Positions 13,872 through 22,468 of a DNA stretch of 44,643 nucleotides are shown piece after piece. Origin of the DNA: Bacteroidaceae bacterium (GTDB lineage: Bacteria > Bacteroidota > Bacteroidia > Bacteroidales > Bacteroidaceae); contig JAFSRW010000012.1 of NCBI GenBank assembly GCA_017445925.1, forward strand, positions 1 through 44,643. Direction: 5' to 3'. Each line of letters begins with the position of its first letter. Positions within the stretch are counted from its first letter, which is position 1. Under the pieces are notes generated by a model. The model was not told the origin of the DNA. It was given only the letters and a program-made list of their open reading frames with translations, and ran no database searches. The position numbers were made by a program, and so were the translations under genes.

Positions 13872-14642
13872 TTACATGCAAAAAACATGTTTTACATTGG
13901 CATTGGTGACTTTTTCCACTTCTTCGGGTGCTACATTATATATATTAGCCACTTTATGCATCACCTCCACCACATAAGCTGGTTCATTCCGCTTGCCACG
14001 ATATGGAACAGGAGCCAGATAGGGGGAGTCTGTTTCTAACACAATACGCTGGAGAGGAACTGATTGCAGAACTTCCGGTAGTGTAGATTTCTTGAAGGTA
14101 GCGACACCTCCGATTCCAAGTACAAAACCATCGAAGGAGAGCAATTCCAAAGCCTCATCTAGCGTACCGCTGAAGCAATGAAAAACACCCCTTAGCCCTT
14201 CTGAAGCAAACGGACGGATAGCCTGCACTAACTGATCATGAGCGGAACGGGAATGAATCATTAAAGGAAGTTTGTAGCGAACCGCCCACTCTATCTGACG
14301 GGTAAAGACCTCAATTTGTTCCTGGGAATGGCTTGCATCCCAATAAAAATCAAGTCCGACCTCTCCGATTGCAATATAAGGATGAGAAGATTCTTTAAGC
14401 AAGTTCTCCATTCTATTCAAAACTTGCGGATAATCATCGGTTACATCTTCGGGATGCAGACCCATCATGGGAAAACAATAGCCAGGAAAAGAATGGCAAA
14501 GTGAAAGCATAGGCTCTATGGATGCCTCATTGATATTGGGCAGCAAGATACGCTCCACCCCAGCCTGCCGAGCCCGTTGAACTACAAGTTCCCGGTCTTC
14601 GTCATACTCTGGTCCGTAAATATGGCTATGGGTATCTATCAT
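13872..14642 (-). CDS. tatD: TatD family metal-dependent deoxyribonuclease
   Basis: A 256-residue TIM-barrel hydrolase of normal TatD length. Metal ligands are visible in DTHSHIYG (His4, His6), the bridging glutamate in GEVGLDFYW, HSR, FHCFSGT and ETDSPYLAP. It acts as a DNA exonuclease or phosphoesterase in the cytosol. Its start overlaps the stop of the polyprenyl synthase by 4 nt, so the two are translationally coupled. Confidence 0.93.
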   Translation of the reverse strand: MIDTHSHIYGPEYDEDRELVVQRARQAGVERILLPNINEASIEPMLSLCHSFPGYCFPMMGLHPEDVTDDYPQVLNRMENLLKESSHPYIAIGEVGLDFYWDASHSQEQIEVFTRQIEWAVRYKLPLMIHSRSAHDQLVQAIRPFASEGLRGVFHCFSGTLDEALELLSFDGFVLGIGGVATFKKSTLPEVLQSVPLQRIVLETDSPYLAPVPYRGKRNEPAYVVEVMHKVANIYNVAPEEVEKVTNANVKHVFCM

Positions 14643-15613
14643 GACCTACGATTAAGCATGGACTGGGCAAATTCCCATAGTATTTCAGTACGTTCCTGAG
14701 GCAAAGAAATACGTGACAAAGCCTGCGCCGCTTCCTGATAATATTGGTTTATCCTGTTACGAACCAACTCAGGTACACCTATCTCATCATATATACGAGT
14801 AACTGCTGCCACTTTTTCCTCTCGCGAAGGATTCTCCATATTCAGCCACGCATTCAGCTCACTAGCCTGTTCCTCGTTTGCCAACAACTGGGCATTGATA
14901 AGCATATAAGTTTTCTTGTTACACATGATATCGCCACCTATCTGTTTCCCAAATGTTTTGAAATCGCCGTAAACATCCAGATAATCATCCTGAAGCTGGA
15001 ATGCAAGCCCCAACTTCTCGCCGAATTCATACAGCGTGGCTGCATCTTGTTCGGAAGCTCCACCCAAAATGGCTCCTATTTTAAGCGCACACGCCAAGAG
15101 AACAGAGGTTTTCAGTCGTATCATCTCGATATACTCTTCCTCTGTAACATCAGATCGAGTTTCAAAATCAATATCATACTGTTGGCCCTCGTCAATCTCA
15201 AGAGCTGTTTCTGTAAACAAACGCAGCACAAAAGGCATATACTTATCATCGCATTGAATCATACGGGAGAAAGCCAACACCAGCATGTTATCACCACTCA
15301 ATATGGCGGTATTATCATCCCACTTGACATGCACACATGGATTTCCACGACGAACCTCGGCCCGATCCATAAGGTCGTCATGAAGGAGTGTGAAATTATG
15401 ATACGTTTCAATGGCGATGGCTGGCATCAGGATATGCTCCACATCCTCCTTATACATATTATATGCCATCAGCATTAAAACGGGGCGCAAGCGTTTTCCA
15501 CCCAAAGACAACACATACTGAATGGGGGCATATAAAGATTGAGGTTTTCTGTCGTATGGCAAGGATTCGATGGCTTTATTCACCATCTGCATAAGTTCAC
15601 TACTGCTATACAT
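14639..15613 (-). CDS. Polyprenyl diphosphate synthase (trans type)
   Basis: A 324-residue isoprenyl diphosphate synthase that condenses isopentenyl diphosphate units onto an allylic primer, probably making farnesyl/geranylgeranyl diphosphate or a longer precursor for carriers and quinones. It has the first Asp-rich motif DDLMD (79-83), the second DDYLD (209-213) and the GGKRLRP basic motif (38-44). Chain length cannot be read safely from the sequence. It leads a two-gene unit with tatD, and the tonB terminator lies just upstream. Confidence 0.9.
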   Translation of the reverse strand: MYSSSELMQMVNKAIESLPYDRKPQSLYAPIQYVLSLGGKRLRPVLMLMAYNMYKEDVEHILMPAIAIETYHNFTLLHDDLMDRAEVRRGNPCVHVKWDDNTAILSGDNMLVLAFSRMIQCDDKYMPFVLRLFTETALEIDEGQQYDIDFETRSDVTEEEYIEMIRLKTSVLLACALKIGAILGGASEQDAATLYEFGEKLGLAFQLQDDYLDVYGDFKTFGKQIGGDIMCNKKTYMLINAQLLANEEQASELNAWLNMENPSREEKVAAVTRIYDEIGVPELVRNRINQYYQEAAQALSRISLPQERTEILWEFAQSMLNRRS

Positions 15614-15645
15614 TATAATATAACGTTACAATTAAACCGGAAAAA

Positions 15646-15675
15646 CAAGGCTGCCCACCAAAAGGAGAGCAGCCT
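15646..15675 (-). terminator. Terminator of tonB
   Basis: The perfect 8-bp stem AAGGCTGC/GCAGCCTT (15646-15653 with 15668-15675) has extra pairing inside and is followed on the minus strand by GTTTTTCC. It lies about 20 nt past the tonB stop. Confidence 0.85.
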
Positions 15676-15696
15676 TAGATTTATTTTTGAATCGAA

Positions 15697-16410
15697 TTAG
15701 CTCAAACGGAAATTAACAGGAAGATTGAAGCGTGAGCGAACCGTCTTATTATTCTGCTTAGCAGGCTTCCACTTAGGCATCATCTTAACTACGCGCTCTG
15801 CTTCCTTTGACAAGTTTGGATCGGGAGAACGTAAAACCTTAACATCCACAATACTTCCGTCACGATTTACAACGAAGCTAACCTGCACACGTCCCTGTAC
15901 ATTCTGCTCAATACATATTTGAGGATACTTAATATGATCCTGCAACCACTTCATACAAGCCTCATCTCCACCGGGGAACTGAGCATTCTCCTCAACAGTT
16001 TCAAAGATTCGGTCATCATCGTCATTCTCCACTACAGGACCTACGGGGCCAGAAACAACAGCCGTTGGAGCACCTGTACCCACTACAGTAGTGATAGCTT
16101 GGTTAACCTCCTCAGTAGTCTGAATCTCCTCTTCAGGCAGCTCGGTATCGTCCTCAACCTCATTGATAACCTCCATTACAGTTGGGGCTGCGGCTGGGGG
16201 CGGTGCCATCATTTCTTCCTGATGAGTAATAGGAATCATATCCTCCTCCATTCTGAAATCATAAATTTTGCCTTCCTCAACTACCTTAACTTCACGCTGG
16301 GTATACTCAAAGGCAACGAACATAAGAGCCAAAGACAGTACATATCCAATAAGCATATTGGTGGATTTCTGCCCCTGCAGTTCTTCGTTTACAGTTTTGT
16401 TAGCATCCAT
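15697..16410 (-). CDS. tonB: Energy transducer TonB
   Basis: A 237-residue TonB. A short cytosolic start is followed by one membrane anchor (about 18-36), a proline- and glutamate-rich periplasmic linker (about 65-130) and the C-terminal TonB fold (about 150-237, with GRVQVSFVVNRDGSIVDVKVLRS). It couples ExbB/ExbD to SusC-type outer-membrane receptors. The ATG at 16410 is preferred over an in-frame TTG at 16440 because it gives the normal N-terminus. It is monocistronic, with its own -7 box and terminator, separated from the exb operon by about 2.2 kb. Confidence 0.93.
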   Translation of the reverse strand: MDANKTVNEELQGQKSTNMLIGYVLSLALMFVAFEYTQREVKVVEEGKIYDFRMEEDMIPITHQEEMMAPPPAAAPTVMEVINEVEDDTELPEEEIQTTEEVNQAITTVVGTGAPTAVVSGPVGPVVENDDDDRIFETVEENAQFPGGDEACMKWLQDHIKYPQICIEQNVQGRVQVSFVVNRDGSIVDVKVLRSPDPNLSKEAERVVKMMPKWKPAKQNNKTVRSRFNLPVNFRLS

Positions 16411-16457
16411 AATATTTATTTTTCTTATTTTTGTTCGCAAAAGATATCTATTTGGGG

Positions 16458-16465
16458 CAAATTTA
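16458..16465 (-). promoter_or_regulatory. -7 promoter box for tonB
   Basis: On the minus strand the box reads TAAATTTG (TAnnTTTG), 47 nt upstream of the tonB ATG. Confidence 0.55.
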
Positions 16466-16561
16466 GCACATTTTTTTTATTTCACGCATCTATCATGTAT
16501 ATTTTTTTGAGTTCAATTTAATTTTTGTGCGATTATTGGACAATATTGACAGAAAATGCAC

Positions 16562-16569
16562 TAACTTTG
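16562..16569 (+). promoter_or_regulatory. -7 promoter box for porQ-cmk-ispH
   Basis: TAACTTTG matches TAnnTTTG 20 nt before the ATG at 16590. It shows that an upstream in-frame GTG at 16527 would lie before the transcript start. Confidence 0.6.
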
Positions 16570-16589
16570 GACGCAAATTAGCAGAAACA

Positions 16590-17591
16590 ATGACAAAGAA
16601 GCATATACTTCCACTTATTTTGGCATTATTATTAGTGCAAACTGAATCATTCTGTCAAGAGAGTACCAGCATTTTCAATTTTTTGAGTCTCCCCAACTCT
16701 TCACACTTAGTAGGTTTGGGAGGCAAAAACATTTCATTGGTACAAGACGAAATCCAAACGGCAGTTACAAATCCTGCATTACTTTCAAATATTAGCGACA
16801 AGAGTATTGGAGTCAATTTTATGTCTTACATGCAAGGTTGCAAGGCCGGTGGCGCTGCTTACGCTCAAACTGCAGGCAGCAGAGGCACATGGGGCGTTTA
16901 CACCCAGTTTGTCGGCTACGGCTCCATGAAAGAGACAGATTTAGCTGGAGAAATCCTTGGAGAAATGAAGCCCCTGGATTTCTGCATAGGCGGGCAATAC
17001 AGTTACATGCTTACAGACAGGCTATCAGGAGGAGCCACAGGAAAGATTGTGTACTCACATTACGGAGAATTCTCTTCTTGTGCCTTGGCTGTTGATTTGG
17101 GCTTAAATTATTATTGGGAAGAGAAGAACCTCTCCCTGTCAGTCGTTGCCAGAAATATTGGCGGACAAGTAAAGAGGTTCGGCGATCATGGAGAACGCCT
17201 CCCCTTTGATATGCGAATAGGTTTTACCAAAGGACTTGGACATGCTCCCATTGACATATCCGTAACAATGGTGGACCTTACCCATTGGAGCCAAAGTGAT
17301 TATTTCTCTACTGACGGAGAAGTTAGCGGAGGAAGAATTTTCACCAATCATTTTGAAATCGGTGTGGATGCCTACCCTATTCCTATTATATATGTATGTG
17401 CCGGCTTTAATTTCCGTCGCGCATTTGAAATGAAGGCCGCTGGAAGTTCGCATGCTGCAGGTCTTTCATTTGGAGCAGGTGCCAACCTAAAGAAACTGAA
17501 AGTAGGAATTGCCTATGCAAAATATCACATCGGGGCTCCCACGCTTTCACTGAACCTTTCATATAGTTTTCAGAAATCATCTAAAGAATAA
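16590..17591 (+). CDS. porQ: PorQ-like type IX secretion protein
   Basis: A 333-residue outer-membrane beta-barrel of the PorV/PorQ (FadL-like) group. A signal peptide (1-22) precedes the typical N-terminal [17 protein letters not shown] and [23 protein letters not shown], which identify PorQ. In the type IX system PorQ works with PorU, PorV and PorZ in the attachment complex that cleaves and anchors cargo at the surface. It starts a run of close genes with cmk (14-nt gap) and ispH. The ATG at 16590 was chosen because the -7 box lies just upstream of it. Confidence 0.85.
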   Translation: MTKKHILPLILALLLVQTESFCQESTSIFNFLSLPNSSHLVGLGGKNISLVQDEIQTAVTNPALLSNISDKSIGVNFMSYMQGCKAGGAAYAQTAGSRGTWGVYTQFVGYGSMKETDLAGEILGEMKPLDFCIGGQYSYMLTDRLSGGATGKIVYSHYGEFSSCALAVDLGLNYYWEEKNLSLSVVARNIGGQVKRFGDHGERLPFDMRIGFTKGLGHAPIDISVTMVDLTHWSQSDYFSTDGEVSGGRIFTNHFEIGVDAYPIPIIYVCAGFNFRRAFEMKAAGSSHAAGLSFGAGANLKKLKVGIAYAKYHIGAPTLSLNLSYSFQKSSKE

Positions 17592-17605
17592 CTCACATAT
17601 CAGAT

Positions 17606-18295
17606 ATGAATAAGATAACAATAGCCATCGACGGACACTCCTCGTGCGGCAAAAGCACAATGGCAAAAGATTTAGCACGAGAAATTGGATATGTTTACAT
17701 AGACACAGGAGCCATGTACAGGGCTGTAACGCTTTTCTGCCTTCAAAACGGACTCATCAAGGACGAGAAAATCGAGACCGATGAGTTAAGAAAGCACATG
17801 AACGACATCTCCATTACCTTCCAACTGAATCCGACAACAGGAAAGCCTGATACATATCTAAACGGGATATGCGTTGAAGATAAGATCCGCACCCTAGAAG
17901 TATCAAGTAAAGTAAGCTATGTTGCAGCTTTGGACTTTGTCAGAGAAGCAATGGTTGACCTTCAAAGATTAATGGGCGAGGCAAAAGGTGTCATTATGGA
18001 CGGAAGAGACATTGGTACTGTTGTATTCCCCAATGCAGAACTTAAGATATTTGTTACTGCCAGCGATGAGATTCGTGCCCAAAGAAGATATGACGAACTC
18101 ATTGCCAAGGGGGAGAAATGCAACATAGAAGATATCCTTGCAAATATACGCGAACGCGACAGAATAGACAGTACTCGCGCCGTCAGCCCACTCAGGAAAG
18201 CAGATGACGCTATCGTTTTAGATAACAGCCACATGACCATTCCTGAACAAAAGGAATGGCTCTTAGCACAATTCCAACGTGTAACAGCTGGATGA
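17606..18295 (+). CDS. cmk: Cytidylate kinase
   Basis: A 229-residue (d)CMP kinase that phosphorylates CMP and dCMP with ATP. It has the P-loop GHSSCGKST (9-17), [11 protein letters not shown] for nucleotide binding, the family-typical [17 protein letters not shown], and [13 protein letters not shown] near the end. Its stop overlaps the ispH start as ATGA. Placement between porQ and ispH is an operon link without an obvious functional link. Confidence 0.96.
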   Translation: MNKITIAIDGHSSCGKSTMAKDLAREIGYVYIDTGAMYRAVTLFCLQNGLIKDEKIETDELRKHMNDISITFQLNPTTGKPDTYLNGICVEDKIRTLEVSSKVSYVAALDFVREAMVDLQRLMGEAKGVIMDGRDIGTVVFPNAELKIFVTASDEIRAQRRYDELIAKGEKCNIEDILANIRERDRIDSTRAVSPLRKADDAIVLDNSHMTIPEQKEWLLAQFQRVTAG

Positions 18296-19164
18296 ATATA
18301 GAGATTGACCAAGGATCGGGCTTCTGCTTTGGTGTAACCCGTGCCATAGGAAAAGCTGAGGAAGAACTTAACAAGGACGGACATTTGTTCTGTTTGGGCG
18401 ACATTGTCCATAACGGAAAAGAATGCGACCGCCTGCAACGCTTAGGACTCACCACCATCAATCATGAAGAACTGGAAGGCATTCATAAATCAAAAGTCTT
18501 GCTGAGGGCACATGGCGAGCCGCCATCGACATATCTCCTTGCCCAAAAAAACAAAATTGAAGTTATTGATGCCACTTGTCCTGTTGTACTTCATTTGCAG
18601 GAACGCATAAAAAAAGAATATGATGCCGATACCGAGCATAAAAAACAGATTGTAATCTTTGGGAAAAACGGTCACGCAGAAGTTCTTGGTCTGGTAGGCC
18701 AGACAGAAGGCACAGCCATTGTCATCGAATCAATAGAAGACCTTCATAAACTGAATTATCATAAAGACATTTGCCTATATTCACAAACTACCAAGCCCCT
18801 GGATGAATTCAGGCGCATTGTTGAATACATAAAAAAACACATAGGCAAGGATGCCACGTTTACATTCTATGACACCATCTGCCGACAGGTAGCTAACCGG
18901 ATGCCTAACATCAGGGAATTTGCCAACAAACATGATGTTATTCTGTTTGTTTGTGGCAAGAAAAGCAGTAACGGAAGAGTGTTGTTCAAGGAATGCAAAG
19001 ACGCCAATCCGCAATCATATATGATAGATACAGCCAACGAAATTGACCTTCGTTGGCTGCAAGACTGTAATTCCATTGGCATATGTGGAGCAACAAGCAC
19101 TCCCAAATGGCTAATGGAGGAGTGCAAAATAAGAATCGAGGAGTTGCTTTGCTGCAACAAATGA
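18292..19164 (+). CDS. ispH: 4-hydroxy-3-methylbut-2-enyl diphosphate reductase
   Basis: A 290-residue IspH, the last enzyme of the MEP isoprenoid pathway, making IPP and DMAPP with a [4Fe-4S] cluster. The three cluster cysteines are Cys12 (GFCFGV), Cys96 (DATCPVV) and Cys197 (DTICRQV), the same numbers as in E. coli. HGEPP, GHAEVLG and GATSTPKWL are also present. The ATG at 18292 gives the canonical N-terminus and the ATGA overlap with cmk. Its 3' end overlaps the convergent meaB gene by 54 nt. Confidence 0.96.
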   Translation: MNIEIDQGSGFCFGVTRAIGKAEEELNKDGHLFCLGDIVHNGKECDRLQRLGLTTINHEELEGIHKSKVLLRAHGEPPSTYLLAQKNKIEVIDATCPVVLHLQERIKKEYDADTEHKKQIVIFGKNGHAEVLGLVGQTEGTAIVIESIEDLHKLNYHKDICLYSQTTKPLDEFRRIVEYIKKHIGKDATFTFYDTICRQVANRMPNIREFANKHDVILFVCGKKSSNGRVLFKECKDANPQSYMIDTANEIDLRWLQDCNSIGICGATSTPKWLMEECKIRIEELLCCNK

Positions 19165-20208
19165 TGAACGCTGGCCTTCCAGCACACTCTTTTCTGCCGC
19201 TTGTAGCATATCTGCTATTGTAGGATTCTGATAGAAATTGTTACGCAGATGCTCGTTTATACTCTCATACATCCAATACTTAGACTGTTCTGCACGACGG
19301 TATTCAAAATACCCGTTTTTCTTAACAAAATCTACATACTCATATATCATATCCCAGATTTCCTTGATTCCCAAAGCATAGAACCCGCTATATGTAAGAA
19401 CTCTTGGTTGCCATCCGCTTTCAGGCATGGGGAATAATTGCAGAGCGTTTCGGAAATGCGTGGCAGCCAATTGACATTTATCTACATTGTTCCCATCGCA
19501 TTTGTTTATTACAATGCCGTCTGCCATTTCCATAATTCCACGTTTAATTCCCTGTAATTCATCGCCTGTGCCAGCCAGTTGGATAAGGAGGAAGAAATCG
19601 ACCATTGAATGGCACGCAGTTTCACTCTGACCCACTCCAACTGTCTCAACAAAGATCTTATCAAAACCTGCAGCCTCACAAAGGATGATTGTTTCACGTG
19701 TTTTTCTGGCCACACCTCCCAAACTGCCAGCAGAGGGGCTAGGGCGAATAAAGGAATCTGGATGAACGGAAAGTTTCTCCATTCTGGTTTTATCTCCCAA
19801 GATACTACCCTTCGAACGTTCGCTACTGGGGTCAATGGCCAGCACAGCCAGCCTGCCGCCATACTCCTTTAATACGTGTATGCCAAATTCGTCAATACTG
19901 GTACTCTTTCCTGCTCCAGGAACGCCACTGATACCTACTCTGACACTATTCCCAGAATAAGGCAAACATTTTTCTATCACCTCTTGGGCAATAGCCTGAT
20001 GAGCAGGATTCGTGCTTTCAACCAACGTCACAGCCTGTCCCAATATGGAAACGTTGCCACGTAAAATTCCTTCCACATAATCTCCTGCAGTAAGTTGGTG
20101 TCGGGCAAAACGACCACGTTTCAGATAAGGATTAACTATAGAAACAGGTCCAACTCCGCTATTAACTGTCAGGCCTTCAAATTCTGCACTGTTCTCGGGA
20201 TGCTCCAT
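19111..20208 (-). CDS. meaB: MeaB/ArgK G-protein chaperone of methylmalonyl-CoA mutase
   Basis: A 365-residue P-loop GTPase of the MeaB group, which guards and reloads the B12 cofactor of methylmalonyl-CoA mutase. It has GVPGAGKS (95-102), DPSSERSKGSILGDKTRM, ETVGVGQSE and the base-specificity NKCDG. The C-terminal dimerisation helices end in a family-like LDSYFALLH-type tail. The mutase genes are not in this window. It is the third gene of a DUF4837-DUF1573-meaB unit, and its last 54 nt lie antisense to ispH. Confidence 0.93.
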   Translation of the reverse strand: MEHPENSAEFEGLTVNSGVGPVSIVNPYLKRGRFARHQLTAGDYVEGILRGNVSILGQAVTLVESTNPAHQAIAQEVIEKCLPYSGNSVRVGISGVPGAGKSTSIDEFGIHVLKEYGGRLAVLAIDPSSERSKGSILGDKTRMEKLSVHPDSFIRPSPSAGSLGGVARKTRETIILCEAAGFDKIFVETVGVGQSETACHSMVDFFLLIQLAGTGDELQGIKRGIMEMADGIVINKCDGNNVDKCQLAATHFRNALQLFPMPESGWQPRVLTYSGFYALGIKEIWDMIYEYVDFVKKNGYFEYRRAEQSKYWMYESINEHLRNNFYQNPTIADMLQAAEKSVLEGQRSSFVAAKQLLDSYFALLH

Positions 20209-20214
20209 ATTTTA

Positions 20215-21282
20215 TTATTGTTTTACATCAATATTAATAACTGTTTTTGGTTGTGAGGGATCATTGGTAATCAGAAGGACGCGGGGACGGCCTTTCTCGC
20301 GTTTTAGATATTTAGGAGTTACACTTATCTTCAGTTTCGTACTTGCACCTGGTTTCAGCACCCTATTGCCTAAACTTACGGAAACAGCTTTGTTAAAGAC
20401 CTGTACCTGTTCAAATAGCAAATTGCTCTTTCCTTTATTAGTAACAATAATAGTATGAGTAGCTTTTGACTTTTCTTTTAGGGAACCAAAGTCTACAGAA
20501 GATTCTGCAAGAAATAATTCTGGCGCATTCTCTTTCTCCTCCTCAGTCATTTTAGAGAAATCGGGAAGAAGAATAGCTGAAATCTGAATCTCATTGTCTT
20601 CACTGATTTTATCACCCATATATCGTGAAAGATATACGGATGTGTTATTTAAGCCCAATTGTTGCAATTTGTCGCTGTCTAATGTCAATCGTATGATACC
20701 TTTTTTACCTGCCGGAACATTTTCCGGAATATACTGAGCTGAAAGATACGCTGGCATGTGCATAAGCTCAGGCCGAAAAGCGGTATGTTCCTTGTTGATT
20801 AACGACAGCTCCACAACAGGGTGCTCGCCTTTATTAACATCATCAAACTCCAGATAGTTGGTCTGAATCTGAACATTCCCCAAATCTATCGGGTAATCCT
20901 CGTCAACATTCACAACTTCCACTACAACTGTTCCTTGCATTCCCAAATAGACGGGAGTTTCGGATTCATTCGAAATTACCTCCACCTCTTTATAGAAAGT
21001 GCCTAAAGTAGCTGCATCATAGACCACAACAATCTCACCCTTCTCACCTGCAGGAATAGATTCTTTGGGATAAGAAACATCCATACAGCCACAAGAAGCC
21101 TTAGCCGAAGAAATACTCAGCGGTTGATTACCTTTATTGACAAACCCAAAAACAACTCTTTTGGGTTGTTGGAATTCCACCTCGCCCATTTTTTTTATTT
21201 CCATGTCGGGAACAAAACGGGGCTGAGCATGTAGCACGCCTGTACTAATCAAGCATAAAAGGATGATATATATTAATCTCAT
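20215..21282 (-). CDS. DUF1573 secreted protein
   Basis: A 355-residue exported protein with a signal peptide (1-19) and at least two Ig-like DUF1573/ASH-type domains (about 30-120 and 255-355). The CGC motif in SSAKASCGCMDVSYPKE and the FVNKGNQPLSI strand are the hallmark; the second repeat reads FGSLKEKSKATHTIIVTNKG. Molecular role unknown. It overlaps the upstream DUF4837 gene by 4 nt and meaB follows 6 nt later, so the three are one transcript, though I see no functional link to meaB. Confidence 0.88.
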   Translation of the reverse strand: MRLIYIILLCLISTGVLHAQPRFVPDMEIKKMGEVEFQQPKRVVFGFVNKGNQPLSISSAKASCGCMDVSYPKESIPAGEKGEIVVVYDAATLGTFYKEVEVISNESETPVYLGMQGTVVVEVVNVDEDYPIDLGNVQIQTNYLEFDDVNKGEHPVVELSLINKEHTAFRPELMHMPAYLSAQYIPENVPAGKKGIIRLTLDSDKLQQLGLNNTSVYLSRYMGDKISEDNEIQISAILLPDFSKMTEEEKENAPELFLAESSVDFGSLKEKSKATHTIIVTNKGKSNLLFEQVQVFNKAVSVSLGNRVLKPGASTKLKISVTPKYLKREKGRPRVLLITNDPSQPKTVINIDVKQ

Positions 21283-22277
21283 TTCCGTTTATTAGCATTA
21301 TATAGTGTCCATAAAGAAGCTTCCACCGTGCGTAACAGGTCGCGTTTATCTGTTGATGGAGAATAAACAAATCCTTCAGTCACAATGAGTTTATTGTTCA
21401 CGGTATCTACTCTTGATAGCGAGACAAATGACCCGCCTAGAGCACCATTCCTCATCTCCCATAATCCGCGCACTTCGAAAACTTTTTCGCCTTCTACGTC
21501 ACGCAAACGGGAGAACAGTATAGGAGAGCCATCAATCTTTGTTGTCTGCATCCACTGATCAGGATTACTTCCTGGAATATTTTCGTGCATCACAGAATCA
21601 CGGCATAACACAAATTTCTCTACATCGGTATAATCCCTGCCGTCCCAAGGTAATGTGTATAGCACAATGTTAAGGTCCTTTTCGTTGAGATTTGTGCCAA
21701 CCCATACAAAGTCTTTTCCCTTCTTGCTCGCCCTAACTTGTTTGGGAACATTCAAGCTATACCCAACTGTAGAGGCAATCTTCTGACTCAAGTCTCTATT
21801 ATAATGTTTGCGCAATTCATCCGCACGCATTTCTATCTGTGCATCATCTATAAGCCCGCGAATATACATAGCCTTCTCTGAAAGGAATTTGCGAAGCGAA
21901 TCTAGATTAGGAGCTGCCACTGTTACTTCTATTTGAGGTTTTGCCACCACATCTCTTGCAACACCCACAATTGCGCACTTCAAATCAGCATCCAGATGAA
22001 CAAACAGTTTACTATGAAATGTAGTATATGTCTGACTATAATGACGCGAAGATATCCTAACCGTCTTGAAAAATGGTTCTTCCTGCATAAGGCCGGGAAC
22101 AGGACCCTGTGTAATAGCTTTAAGCGAATCAGCAATATCACTGTTCCATACTTTGTCGTCCACAACCAAAAGGAGCTCGCTCGGCAACCCTTTTGATGCC
22201 ACAATTCTGACCTTCTTATCCCCTGACGTACAAGAGATAAGGCATGATAACAACACTAAAATGAATAAAACACGCAT
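21279..22277 (-). CDS. DUF4837 lipoprotein
   Basis: A 332-residue lipoprotein with a lipobox at LLSCLISC. The body matches my memory of DUF4837, a Bacteroidetes-only family: a GLPSELLLVVDDKVW start, PFFKTVRIS, and an ending with TEGFVYSPSTDKRDLLR. Function unknown. It is the first gene of its unit, behind a well-formed promoter (22334-22341). Confidence 0.85.
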   Translation of the reverse strand: MRVLFILVLLSCLISCTSGDKKVRIVASKGLPSELLLVVDDKVWNSDIADSLKAITQGPVPGLMQEEPFFKTVRISSRHYSQTYTTFHSKLFVHLDADLKCAIVGVARDVVAKPQIEVTVAAPNLDSLRKFLSEKAMYIRGLIDDAQIEMRADELRKHYNRDLSQKIASTVGYSLNVPKQVRASKKGKDFVWVGTNLNEKDLNIVLYTLPWDGRDYTDVEKFVLCRDSVMHENIPGSNPDQWMQTTKIDGSPILFSRLRDVEGEKVFEVRGLWEMRNGALGGSFVSLSRVDTVNNKLIVTEGFVYSPSTDKRDLLRTVEASLWTLYNANKRK

Positions 22278-22333
22278 ATCTATTCCGTATAGTTATATCT
22301 GGCCTGTTCTGCCGACCTTTTCATTCTCACCCA

Positions 22334-22341
22334 CAAAGGTA
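22334..22341 (-). promoter_or_regulatory. Promoter for DUF4837-DUF1573-meaB
   Basis: On the minus strand a TTTG is followed after 19 nt by TACCTTTG. This is a full Bacteroidetes -33/-7 pair (TTTG, 19-21 nt, TAnnTTTG) and the best-formed promoter in the window. Confidence 0.75.
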
Positions 22342-22435
22342 ACTTTTTTTTCAAGAATGACAAAGACGAAGCGCGAAACTTCTAGTTTTGTTGTTTTTTT
22401 TTAACAGAAAAAACGATTGAATCAGAATAATAATG

Positions 22436-22443
22436 TACATTTG
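22436..22443 (+). promoter_or_regulatory. -7 promoter box for the GT-C-like gene
   Basis: TACATTTG matches TAnnTTTG 26 nt upstream of the ATG at 22469. An earlier in-frame ATG at 22433 overlaps this box and is therefore not used from this promoter. Confidence 0.6.
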
Positions 22444-22468
22444 TTGGCAAATTAATTACGATGTTATT

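Noticed and set aside
14744-15478. A 244-codon plus-strand open frame
   Set aside because: It is antisense to the polyprenyl synthase, whose two Asp-rich motifs prove the minus strand.
16411-16440. TTG start for tonB
   Set aside because: The ATG at 16410 gives the normal TonB N-terminus; the TTG adds ten residues with no support.
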